DNA from: Actinoplanes liguriensis
Lineage (GTDB): Bacteria > Actinomycetota > Actinomycetes > Mycobacteriales > Micromonosporaceae
DNA length: 13,330 bases
Direction of reading: 5' to 3'
Assembly: GCA_000715855.1 (NCBI GenBank)
Contig: KL571215.1
Location: forward strand, 6,832-20,161
This document shows positions 1 to 10,279 of this stretch, one piece after another. A program made the translations under genes and the position numbers. A model generated the notes under the pieces. That model had not been told where the DNA came from, did not search any database, and saw nothing but the letters and a program-made list of their open reading frames with translations. How positions within the stretch are numbered: position 1 is the stretch's first letter; the number at the start of each line of letters is the position of its first letter.

Positions 1-557
1 GTCACCAGCACGCCCCGCCGGGTCAGCTCGGCGACCGCGCGCAGATCCGGGCTGAGCCCGCGGACCGTCTTCTCGTCGGCGACCTCGACCAGCACGTCGT
101 CGGTGATCGGGCCGGTCCAATGGGTGGCGATCGCCTCGGTGCCCAGCGCCGCGACCAGGGCCGGGTCCACGTCGAGGGGGCTCAGCGGCGAGGCCGGGAA
201 GTCCAGCGTGATCAGGCCGTCCGCGGCGATGCCGGCGCTGAGGACACCACTGCGGACGGTACGGAACCGGACCCGCTCGCCGGCCAGCCCCGCCTCGCGC
301 AGGGCATGGGTGGAGGCGAGGGTGGCGTGGCCGCAGAGCGCGACCTCGGCCCCCGGGGTGAACCAGCGCAGCGCCCAGTCGGCGTCGCCGCCCGCGGGCA
401 GGCGGTGCAGGAAGGCGGTCTCGGAGAGGTTGACCTCGGCGGCGAGCTGCTGCATCCACTCGTTGGCGGGGAACGTGTCCCCGTCGAGGATCAGGACGCC
501 GGCCGGGTTCCCGGCGAACGGGCGGTCGGTGAAGGCGTCGACGATTCGAATCCGCAT
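1..557 (-). CDS. PhzF-family isomerase/epimerase-like protein, C-terminus cut by window edge
   Basis: The frame opens at an ATG (555-557) and stays open for 185 codons to the left edge, so the C-terminal third or so is missing (family members are about 260-300 residues). The N-terminus reads MRIRIVDAFTDRPFAGNPAG, the typical PhzF opening. NLSETAF follows, with Glu46 at the place of the catalytic Glu45 of phenazine enzyme PhzF, and then RWFTPGAEVALCGHATLA at about residues 64-81, the most conserved part of the fold. PhzF folds resemble diaminopimelate epimerase, and the phenazine enzyme isomerises a dihydro-hydroxyanthranilate. Most PhzF-like proteins in genomes have no known substrate, and no phenazine genes are seen here, so I name only the family. 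It lies downstream of DUF2550 on the same strand. A small GC-rich inverted repeat (574-579/582-587) sits in the gap just upstream of its start. Confidence 0.88.
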   Translation of the reverse strand, partial: MRIRIVDAFTDRPFAGNPAGVLILDGDTFPANEWMQQLAAEVNLSETAFLHRLPAGGDADWALRWFTPGAEVALCGHATLASTHALREAGLAGERVRFRTVRSGVLSAGIAADGLITLDFPASPLSPLDVDPALVAALGTEAIATHWTGPITDDVLVEVADEKTVRGLSPDLRAVAELTRRGVLV

Positions 558-670
558 GAATCCGACGCTATGCGGGCCGGTCGGCCCCCGCGACGGCCAA
601 TCCGGAAACGGTGGCGCTGCGAGGTGTGGGCCTTCACGACGTACGGCGAAAGGGGGTTGATCTCGAAGGA

Positions 671-1101
671 TCAGCTCTCGAGCTGGCGCCGGCCGAAGAT
701 CGAACGCCCCGGCACACTGCCCGGATCCCGCGGCGGGCCGGCCTCGAGCCAGGACAGGAAGCCGGTCACCGTGGTCTCCGCCATGGCGATCTCCAGCTGG
801 GTGTCACCGGTCGCGCAGCGCAGCACCACCCAGTGACCTGTCTCTTATAGTGTATAAGAGACAGGTCGAGCACCCGTTTCGGGCGGATCGCCAGGCTGAA
901 CATCTTGTGGAAGCGGAGTTCGTCACCGACGAACTGGCCCAGCCCGGGCGACCAGCCACGGCCCGGCACCATCGTGCTGGTGCGGACCTGGAGGCGAATG
1001 GTTCCGCCGCCGAGCATGAGCAGGCGGCGGCGGAAGAAGATCGCGAAGAGAAGCGCGAGCAGCGCGACGAAGCAGATTCCGAAGACTTCCAGAACCCGCA
1101 T
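671..1101 (-). CDS. DUF2550 membrane protein, reading frame broken by an adapter junction
   Basis: The gene starts at ATG 1101, eight bases after the atpC stop. Residues 1-79 (1101 down to 865) read as a DUF2550 protein: an N-terminal membrane helix (about residues 5-23), the basic RRRLLML stretch, then GRGWSPGLGQFVGDELR and FSLAIRPKRVL. Bases 838-864 are Tn5 mosaic-end sequence. After them the family signature resumes in another frame as HWVVLRC, TQLEIAMAETTVTGFLSWLEA, ending with GRRQLES and a TGA at 671-673. By my recollection of relatives, roughly 20-25 residues between the two halves are absent. Frame arithmetic says that 3k+1 genomic bases are missing. A DUF2550 gene directly after atpC is the usual actinobacterial order (for example Rv1312 after atpC in Mycobacterium tuberculosis). 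Function is unknown. I expect the real gene to be intact; a literal reading of this assembly gives a false 111-residue protein ending at 766. Confidence 0.8.
838..864. other. Back-to-back Tn5 mosaic ends (library adapter artefact)
   Basis: CTGTCTCTTATA (838-849), then GTG, then TATAAGAGACAG (853-864) form two truncated copies of the 19-base Tn5 mosaic end facing each other. Bases 850-864 alone are 15 bases of the mosaic end. The flanking GAC/GTC extends the palindrome to 15-bp arms (835-849/853-867). No 9-bp target duplication is present. This sequence is the tagmentation adapter used in Nextera libraries, and it sits at the exact point where the DUF2550 frame breaks, so two fragments were probably joined through adapter ends. 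Confidence 0.93.
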
Positions 1102-1109
1102 CGCCGGGG

Positions 1110-1391
1110 TCAGTGCTGCTCGGGGGTCGCCGGCGTCGCGCTCTCGGCGAGCACGGTGACGCCGTTCGCGTCGATCGAGAGGAAGCCCCCGGCGACGTCG
1201 TAGGTGAGCTGCTCGCCACCGGCGAGTTTCACCCGGACCTGGGACGGCTCCTTGAGCAGGCCGAGCAGCGGAGAGTGGCCCGGCAGCACACCGATCTCAC
1301 CCTCGGTGGTGCGCGCGACGAGCATCTCGGCCTCACCGGCCCAGATCTTCTCCTCGACGGCGACAACCTCGACGTGAAGCTGGTTGGCCAC
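1110..1391 (-). CDS. atpC: ATP synthase epsilon subunit, short form
   Basis: This encodes the central-stalk epsilon subunit of F1. The start is GTG 1391, preceded by AGGGAG at suitable spacing, and it gives 93 residues. The N-terminal beta-sandwich domain is complete: LHVEVVAVEEKIWAGEAEML, then GEIGVLPGHSPLLGLL, YDVAGGFLSID and VTVLAESA. The protein ends about 10 residues after the last strand. The two-helix C-terminal domain, which in E. coli can insert into F1 and block ATP hydrolysis, is absent. The normal stop is unambiguous, so this is a short form rather than a frameshift; my recollection is that short epsilon subunits occur in related actinobacteria. The gene does not follow atpD directly: an LCP gene and a probable terminator lie between. 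It may be read from the LCP transcript or from a weak promoter in the 74-base gap upstream. Confidence 0.96.
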   Translation of the reverse strand: MANQLHVEVVAVEEKIWAGEAEMLVARTTEGEIGVLPGHSPLLGLLKEPSQVRVKLAGGEQLTYDVAGGFLSIDANGVTVLAESATPATPEQH

Positions 1392-1428
1392 GCTGTCTCC
1401 CTCTGACGCTGCGAACCGAATGCGTGAA

Positions 1429-1434
1429 AGTCTA
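1429..1434 (-). promoter_or_regulatory. Possible -10 element for atpC
   Basis: On the minus strand this reads TAGACT, which fits TANNNT, in an AT-richer pocket about 38 bases upstream of the atpC start. No good -35 is seen at 17-18 bases. It is offered only because atpC is separated from the main operon. Confidence 0.22.
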
Positions 1435-1444
1435 ATCGGCGCCC

Positions 1445-1466
1445 GCCCCGGACGTTCCGCCGGGGC
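1445..1466 (-). terminator. Weak GC hairpin after the LCP gene
   Basis: A 7-bp all-G/C stem (GCCCCGG 1445-1451 with CCGGGGC 1460-1466) and an 8-base loop begin at the last base of the LCP stop codon. No T-run follows on the minus strand, so it may be a weak terminator, an RNA stability element or neither. Confidence 0.33.
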
Positions 1467-2593
1467 TAGCTGTTCTTGTTCACGAACTCCGGGTGGGCCA
1501 GCAGAAACTCCTGGATCTTGTCCTGCTTGACCGCTTCGAAGAAGTCGTCGGACCCGGTGGCCAGCTTCTCCCCCAGATACTTCGGGCCGTCGTAGAGCCC
1601 GCCGCCGGACAACTTGATCGAGACCATGCTGTCGGTGTCCAGCCCCTTCAGGGCCAGGCCCCAGTCGAGCACGCTGTGCCCGTTGCCGTCGAAGGTGAGC
1701 GCGTTGCCGGCCGCACCCAGGATCTTCGTCATCTTGGTCGGGCTGGTGATCACGCCCTTGCTCATGACCTCCTTGGCCATGGCCTTGATGAACTGCTGCT
1801 GGTGCCGCTGGCGGTCGTAGTCGCTGTGGGGCAGGCCGTAGCGCTGCCGCACGTAGTCCAGCGCCTCCCAGGCCTCCAGGTGGTAGGTGCCGGGCTTGTA
1901 CGTCTTCTGCGGCCCGATGTACGGGTGGTCGCAGTTGTTCTTCGCACACTCCGGGCGGCGGGGGCGCGGCTTGCCGTTCGGCTGGAGGTGCTCGGACTTG
2001 ACCACCATGTCGATCTTCATGGTGACGCCGCCCAGCGCCTCGACGATGTTCTTGAAGCCGCCGAAGTTGATGATCGCGCCGGCCTGGAACTCCTTGATGC
2101 CGGTGAGCTGCTCGACCGTCGCGGCGAGCAGCTGGAAGCCCTGCTTCACGTCGTGCTTGCCGTTGCCGACCGAGCTGCCGTACGACATCGCGGCGTTGAT
2201 CTTCGATTTTCCGCCACCGAAGCCGGTCTTGGAGAAGGCCGGGATGTCGACGTAGAGGTCCCGGGGGATGGAGAACATGTACACCTGGTCCATGCTCGCC
2301 GGGATGTGCGCCACGATGATCGAGTCGGAGAGCGGCGCGGTGTGGTCGTTACGCGGGTCGATGCCGGCCATCAGGATGTTCATCGGGCCCTTGATGTCCG
2401 CCGGGGCGGCCTTGGTCGCGCCCGCCGCGGGGGCGCCGATCAGGCTGCCGTCCGCCTCGATCGACCCGGTGTATTTCGAGATCAGGGTCGAGCCGGTCAC
2501 CAGCACGCCGCCACTGGTCACCATCAGCACGGCACCGAAGATCGCGGACAACCGCGCCCACAGCGGTGCACGGCGTTTCGCAGACTTAGCCAC
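1466..2593 (-). CDS. LytR-CpsA-Psr (LCP) family cell-wall polymer ligase
   Basis: The frame runs 375 residues from GTG 2593 (GGGGAT just upstream) to a TAG. The layout is a basic N-terminus, one membrane helix (about residues 12-34), a short extracytoplasmic linker, then an LCP domain (about 70-285). Visible motifs are MNILMAGIDPR, LSDSIIVAHI with its acidic residue, FSIPRDLYVDIP, INAAMSYG, and EALDYVRQRYGLPHSDYDRQRHQQQF, which hold the Arg/Asp residues that bind polyprenyl-pyrophosphate lipids. LCP enzymes transfer lipid-linked glycopolymers to peptidoglycan outside the membrane. Residues 216 and 221 form a Cys pair in a proline/arginine-rich insert that might be a disulfide-closed loop. The gene stands between atpD and atpC, behind a probable terminator and with a 187-base upstream gap, so it probably has its own promoter. 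Confidence 0.94.
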   Translation of the reverse strand: MAKSAKRRAPLWARLSAIFGAVLMVTSGGVLVTGSTLISKYTGSIEADGSLIGAPAAGATKAAPADIKGPMNILMAGIDPRNDHTAPLSDSIIVAHIPASMDQVYMFSIPRDLYVDIPAFSKTGFGGGKSKINAAMSYGSSVGNGKHDVKQGFQLLAATVEQLTGIKEFQAGAIINFGGFKNIVEALGGVTMKIDMVVKSEHLQPNGKPRPRRPECAKNNCDHPYIGPQKTYKPGTYHLEAWEALDYVRQRYGLPHSDYDRQRHQQQFIKAMAKEVMSKGVITSPTKMTKILGAAGNALTFDGNGHSVLDWGLALKGLDTDSMVSIKLSGGGLYDGPKYLGEKLATGSDDFFEAVKQDKIQEFLLAHPEFVNKNS

Positions 2594-2649
2594 CCGATCC
2601 CCAAACCCTGACGGAACATGAACACGGGACTACCTCTGAGGCGCGGCCA

Positions 2650-2655
2650 AGCATA
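2650..2655 (-). promoter_or_regulatory. Possible -10 element for the LCP gene
   Basis: The minus strand reads TATGCT (TANNNT) about 57 bases upstream of the LCP start, within the 187-base gap after atpD and past the terminator hairpin. A clear -35 is not seen. A promoter in this gap is expected if the hairpin terminates the atp transcript. Confidence 0.3.
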
Positions 2656-2718
2656 CCCAAGGCAAAAACCTGGTCGCTTCGGGCCGATTCCCCCCGCGAT
2701 TCACCCCTGGAACAACGA

Positions 2719-2750
2719 GAAGCCGTGCCGGTCGACACCGGCACGGCTTC
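2719..2750 (-). terminator. Strong hairpin terminator after atpD
   Basis: The arms GAAGCCGTGCCGGT (2719-2732) and ACCGGCACGGCTTC (2737-2750) pair perfectly over 14 bp around a CGAC loop, 31 bases beyond the atpD stop. On the minus strand the stem is followed by TCGTTGTTCC, a poor T-tract, as is common for high-GC actinobacterial terminators. It probably ends most of the atpI-atpD transcript before the LCP gene and atpC. Confidence 0.8.
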
Positions 2751-2780
2751 CTGTTCGTCAGAGTTGCGAAAAGGCTGAGA

Positions 2781-5155
<2,375 letters not shown>

Positions 5156-5157
5156 GA

Positions 5158-6723
<1,566 letters not shown>

Positions 6724-6772
6724 CCTCTGCCTTCTCTGTCTAGCTCGGGACGTCGCCGCCACCGAGGGGCTT

Positions 6773-6790
6773 CTCGATCAGGAGATCGAG
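6773..6790 (-). other. Intercistronic hairpin between atpH and atpA
   Basis: CTCGATC (6773-6779) pairs with GATCGAG (6784-6790) around a 4-base loop, and three more pairs (two of them G-T) can extend the stem. It lies ten bases past the atpH stop in a 76-base gap inside the operon. There is no T-run, so it is more likely an RNA processing or stability element, or a partial terminator, than a full stop. Confidence 0.45.
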
Positions 6791-6799
6791 GGGAAAGGA

Positions 6800-7621
6800 C
6801 TATTTGGCGAACGACTGCTTCGCAGCGTTCAACCGACGCAAGATCGTGCCGTCGTAGAGGTCGGAGCCGACCCGGACGCTGACACCGCCGATGATCGCGG
6901 GGTCCACGTCCACCTTCAGCGAGACCTCGCGGCCGTAGATCGCTGCCAGCTTGGCGCCCAGCGCGGTCTCCTCGGCCTCGCCGAGCGGCTTCGCGACCGT
7001 CACATACGCCACCTCGCGGTCGCGCTGCGCGGCGGTCAGCTCGATCAGCCGGGTCAGCGAGGGCTCGAAACCGCGGCCGCCGAAACCCTCGAGCGCGACC
7101 CGGACGAGCCGGACCGTCACCGACTGGGCCTTGCCGGCGAGAAGATCCTCGACCAGCTTAGCCCGGGGTGCGACCGGAGCGCCGATGTCGCTGAGCGCGG
7201 AGGCGAGCTGCGGCGTACCGGAGACGATCTGCGAGAACCGGAAGAGCTCGTCCTCGACCTCCGCCAGCACACCGTCCTTCTGCGCCGAGGCGAGCAGGGT
7301 GTCGACACCCAGCCGCTCGGTCGCGTCCAGCAGGTCGCTCGGCTTCGAGAACCGGCCGGCCACCAGCTCGGCCAGCGCGTCGGCGGTCACCTCGGCAGCC
7401 TTGCCGGCCAGCAGCGAGCGGAACAGGTCGGCGCGGTCCTCGCCCGGCCGTGACGGGTCGGTCAGCGCCCGGCGCAGCCGGGGCTGACCCCGCAGCAGGC
7501 CGGCCACCGACAGAAGTTCGTCGGCGACCGAGGCCAGCTGCGCGCCCGTCGACGAGGCGGTGTCGGCGTGGAGCCGCTCCGCCGCGTCGGCGTAGGCCTG
7601 GTTGGTGACGCCGGACGCCAT
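6800..7621 (-). CDS. atpH: ATP synthase delta subunit
   Basis: This stator subunit joins the top of F1 to the b subunit; 273 residues. That is about 90 more than E. coli delta but normal for actinobacteria, whose delta is enlarged. The N-terminal six-helix bundle (about 5-110) includes YADAAERLHAD and repeated LLAGKA segments. The C-terminal part has YVTVAKPLGEAEETALGAKL, and the family signature near the end reads VDPAIIGGVSVRVGSDLYDGTILRRLN. The ATG shares a base with the atpF stop (TGATG), so the two are probably translationally coupled. Confidence 0.97.
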   Translation of the reverse strand: MASGVTNQAYADAAERLHADTASSTGAQLASVADELLSVAGLLRGQPRLRRALTDPSRPGEDRADLFRSLLAGKAAEVTADALAELVAGRFSKPSDLLDATERLGVDTLLASAQKDGVLAEVEDELFRFSQIVSGTPQLASALSDIGAPVAPRAKLVEDLLAGKAQSVTVRLVRVALEGFGGRGFEPSLTRLIELTAAQRDREVAYVTVAKPLGEAEETALGAKLAAIYGREVSLKVDVDPAIIGGVSVRVGSDLYDGTILRRLNAAKQSFAK

Positions 7622-8172
7622 CAGCGCCCGCCCGCCGTGCCGGCGGTGTCGAGGTCGGCGATGAAGCGCTCGACGGTGCCGCGGGTGCGGGCCTCATCGG
7701 CCAGCGCCTCACCGACGATCTTGCCGGCCAGGTCGACCGCGAGCGTCCCGACCTCGGAGCGGAGCTCCCGGACGATCGACTCACGCTGCGCCGCGAGCTG
7801 CTCGTTGCCGGCCGCGATGATGCGGTCCGACTCCTCGCGAGCCTTGGCGAGCACGTCCTGCCGGATGCCCTCGGCGTCGGCACGAGCCTCGTCGCGGATG
7901 CGAGCGGCCTCGGTCCGGGCCTCGGCGAGCTGCGCACGGTACTGCTCGAGCAGCTCGTTCGCCTCCGCCTGGGCGGCCTCGGCACGCTTGATACCGCCCT
8001 CGATCGCGTCCACACGGGCGCGGAACGTCTTCTCCATCTGCGGGAAGACGAACTTCATCAGGACGAAGCAGAGAACCGCGAACGCGACGGACCCGACCAC
8101 GATCTCTTCCCAGGCGGGAATGATCGGGTTGTGCTCGGTTGTCGCGGCCTCAGCAGCCAGATAAGTGAGCAT
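7621..8172 (-). CDS. atpF: ATP synthase b subunit
   Basis: This is the peripheral stalk of Fo; 183 residues. After a short periplasmic N-terminus there is one membrane helix (about 22-43, IVVGSVAFAVLCFVLMKFVF), then a long Ala/Glu/Arg-rich coiled coil (about 45-160) with phrases such as RVDAIEGGIKRAEAAQAEANELLEQ, which follows the family pattern, and VDLAGKIVGEAL near the end. The ATG has GGGAGG five bases upstream. It follows atpE by 31 bases and overlaps atpH by one base. Confidence 0.97.
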   Translation of the reverse strand: MLTYLAAEAATTEHNPIIPAWEEIVVGSVAFAVLCFVLMKFVFPQMEKTFRARVDAIEGGIKRAEAAQAEANELLEQYRAQLAEARTEAARIRDEARADAEGIRQDVLAKAREESDRIIAAGNEQLAAQRESIVRELRSEVGTLAVDLAGKIVGEALADEARTRGTVERFIADLDTAGTAGGR

Positions 8173-8203
8173 TGAGACCTCCCAACGAGGATGAGGGAGT
8201 TAC

Positions 8204-8431
<228 letters not shown>

Positions 8432-8450
8432 TCAGTTCCTCCTGGTATCT

Positions 8451-8467
8451 CGCGTGACTGCCACGCG
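8451..8467 (-). promoter_or_regulatory. Hairpin upstream of the atpE ribosome site
   Basis: The atpB-atpE gap is 80 bases, the longest between the Fo subunit genes. It holds a perfect 6-bp stem (CGCGTG 8451-8456, CACGCG 8462-8467) with a 5-base loop. On the mRNA the stem lies about ten bases before the AGGAGG of atpE and leaves that site exposed. In E. coli the atpE leader raises translation of the c subunit; a similar role here is inference. Confidence 0.4.
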
Positions 8468-8508
8468 GGACGACAAACGGGGTGTGACTCGGAACAGGTG
8501 GAGCAAAA

Positions 8509-9297
8509 TCAGTGCTCGTCGGCGAGCGAGCCCTGGACGTAGCTCGCCGTCAGCACCGTGAAGACGTAGGCCTGGAGACAGATCACCAGGAACTCGAGGA
8601 AGGTCAGTGCGATGCTCAGCACCCAGGACAGGATCGACACCGGGGCGAGCAGCGGGGTCGCGCTGATCATCGCGAATCCGCCCAGCGTGAACACCAGCAG
8701 CAGGATGTGCCCGGCGAACATGTTGGCGAACAGACGGACGGCCAGCGAGAACGGCCGGACCAGGAAGTTCGAGAAGAACTCGATCGGGATCAGCAGCGGC
8801 AGGATGAACCCCGGCGCCGGCGGGATCAGCGAGTGCTTCAGGTACTTGACGAAACCGTGCTTGCGGATGCCGACATAGATGAACATCACGTAACTGACGA
8901 CCGCGAGGATCGCCGGGAACGCGATGTGCGAGTTCGGCGAGAGCTGCACGAACGGGACGATGCCCCAGAAGTTGTTCAGCAGGATGAACATGAACAGCGT
9001 CGTCAGGTAGGGCGCGAAGGCCACACCCTTCGGGCCGATCATCTCCACCGCGATGTTGTTCCGCACGAAGCCGTAGATGCTCTCGGCGAGCCACTGCTTC
9101 TTGGTCGGGACGAGTTCCGGCTTCCGGTACGAAACCAGGAAGAAGATGATAATCGCCGCGACCGCCACCCACACCAGGAACGTGATCTTGGTGAACCAGT
9201 AATTGTCGTGGACGCCCCACGGCAGGATGCTGGGCAGGTAGAAGTCCTCGACGCTGGGCGGGAACTCCGCCGCGAGGACCACCGACTGAGCGATCAC
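8509..9297 (-). CDS. atpB: ATP synthase a subunit
   Basis: This is the Fo stator channel subunit; 262 residues with five or six membrane helices. It starts at GTG 9297, with AAAGG at good spacing; no other upstream start gives a sensible N-terminus. Visible landmarks are the WAESIYGF-like QWLAESIYGFVRNNI, NNFWGIVPF, PIEFFSNFLVRPFSLAVRLFANMFAGH with the essential Arg188 (equivalent to E. coli Arg210), and the last helix FLEFLVICLQAYVFTVLTASYV with its conserved Glu and Gln. It lies 15 bases after the small AtpZ/AtpI gene and before atpE. Confidence 0.97.
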   Translation of the reverse strand: MIAQSVVLAAEFPPSVEDFYLPSILPWGVHDNYWFTKITFLVWVAVAAIIIFFLVSYRKPELVPTKKQWLAESIYGFVRNNIAVEMIGPKGVAFAPYLTTLFMFILLNNFWGIVPFVQLSPNSHIAFPAILAVVSYVMFIYVGIRKHGFVKYLKHSLIPPAPGFILPLLIPIEFFSNFLVRPFSLAVRLFANMFAGHILLLVFTLGGFAMISATPLLAPVSILSWVLSIALTFLEFLVICLQAYVFTVLTASYVQGSLADEH

Positions 9298-9312
9298 CAG
9301 GGCCCTTTCCTG

Positions 9313-9546
9313 TCAGGCGCCGAGACGGCGCACGATGAGGTACACACCTAGGCCGACTCCGAGCACCGAGCCGATGCCGGTGAAGATGCCCGGGGTTCCG
9401 ACGTAGTGGTCGACCAGCCAACCGATCCCGCCCCACACCAACATGCCCGCGATGAGGTAGGTGACCGCCGTCATGCCCGCACCTGAATCGGGCGGGGGAG
9501 GGCCTTCGTCACCGCGGTTGCCGTGGGGGGGTTCTTGGCCGGTCAT
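9313..9546 (-). CDS. Small two-helix ATP synthase accessory protein (AtpZ/AtpI type)
   Basis: The protein has 77 residues from ATG 9546. A hydrophilic Pro/Gly/Asp-rich head (1-24) is followed by helix 1 (about 27-46, TYLIAGMLVWGGIGWLVDHY) and helix 2 (about 53-72, GIFTGIGSVLGVGLGVYLIV). The GWLVD and GxxxGxGxG patterns resemble the small ATPase gene-1 (AtpZ) proteins encoded ahead of atpB, which are thought to help ring assembly or cation supply. The ribosome site is weak. A second in-frame ATG at 9474, with AGG eight bases upstream, would remove the hydrophilic head, so the start is uncertain. The open frame continues to 9720 without family-like sequence. Confidence 0.75.
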   Translation of the reverse strand: MTGQEPPHGNRGDEGPPPPDSGAGMTAVTYLIAGMLVWGGIGWLVDHYVGTPGIFTGIGSVLGVGLGVYLIVRRLGA

Positions 9547-9756
9547 GACGGCCCGAACGATATCAGCCGGAAATACAAGGATGAGCGGGACCCCCCGCAC
9601 AACCGTAGTTGTCCAGGCGTCAGGGGTCTCGCAACTGAGTGGACACGGTACTCCTGTCGCGCCAAAACGGAACAAGGCACGAGCGGACACATCACCGAAT
9701 CGTGGTAGTCGAGCAGTCAAACCTCCGCTGAGCAGGCGCGATGCCCGTGCCTCAGA
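9547..9756 (-). promoter_or_regulatory. 210-base gap, possible internal atp promoter region
   Basis: No gene is supported here. It is the longest non-coding gap before the ATP synthase genes and is less GC-rich than its surroundings. On the minus strand TTGACT occurs at 9715-9720, but there is no convincing -10 at 17-18 bases. TTGTGC and TTGTAT with an 18-base spacer occur closer to the start. A small palindrome (ACAAC 9599-9603, GTTGT 9608-9612) might be an operator. A promoter here is plausible from position, not proven from motifs. Confidence 0.4.
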
Positions 9757-10251
9757 TCACCTCCGGAGAGTCTGGCGAGTCACCCACCAGGCTTGGACCG
9801 CGGTCCACACGACCACGCCGGCGACAACGCCCAGGCCCAGCGCCCTCTTTCCAGACCAATCGGACGAGACGCCAACCGCCAGGATAATCCCGAGCAAAGA
9901 ATATTTGACGACATACGTCAACATTCCCAACGGCATCACCAGGGCCGGGCGCACGGTGTCCGCCCAGGCGACGACCAGGGTGGTCAAGGTGTGACTGACC
10001 AGGACGATCATCACGCCGGCCGCCGCGGCGAACGCCGCCGTCGGGCCACTGACCAGAAAACCGACCGAGGCGGCGCAGAGGAGCAGCGCGAACGAGACCG
10101 CGGTCATGAAGCCGAGGTGCTCGACCTTCCAGCGCGGATCCTTCGGCAGGGGCGGCAGGTCCGGCAGAGGACCATCAAGATCTTTTTCCGGTACGCCGGG
10201 AAGCTCCCCGAACGCACCCTGAGGCGCCGCCTCGGCCGGGCTCCCGCTCAC
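9757..10251 (-). CDS. Four-helix membrane protein at the ATP-synt_I position
   Basis: The protein has 164 residues if it starts at GTG 10251 (VSGSPAEAAPQ...). A Pro/Asp/Leu-rich cytoplasmic head (about 1-42) is followed by four hydrophobic segments (about 49-67, 72-97, 103-127 and 137-156) and a short basic tail, RQTLRR. Size, topology and position just ahead of the atp genes match the actinobacterial ATP-synt_I proteins (for example Rv1303 of M. tuberculosis), which are thought to help assemble Fo. No catalytic residues are evident. The frame is open further, to a TTG at 10302 that would overlap the glyA end; an AGGAGG at 10291-10296 lies after that TTG and serves no good in-frame start, so the start is uncertain. 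It lies 28 bases after glyA and is probably co-transcribed. Confidence 0.72.
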   Translation of the reverse strand: MSGSPAEAAPQGAFGELPGVPEKDLDGPLPDLPPLPKDPRWKVEHLGFMTAVSFALLLCAASVGFLVSGPTAAFAAAAGVMIVLVSHTLTTLVVAWADTVRPALVMPLGMLTYVVKYSLLGIILAVGVSSDWSGKRALGLGVVAGVVVWTAVQAWWVTRQTLRR

Positions 10252-10279
10252 GCCGGAACCGCCGGCCCACCAAAGCCAC

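Noticed and set aside
838..864. A natural palindrome, transposon end or operator.
   Set aside because: The bases are specific to the hyperactive Tn5 mosaic end used in library kits, another copy ends the window, and there is no target duplication or transposase.
850..1203. Plus-strand open frame starting with MYKRQ.
   Set aside because: Its start codon and first residues come from the mosaic-end adapter, a known artefact peptide, and the rest is antisense to DUF2550 and atpC.
6724..6762. An N-terminal extension of atpA ([13 protein letters not shown]).
   Set aside because: It is unlike any alpha subunit, and ATG 6723 has a proper ribosome site with homology starting there.
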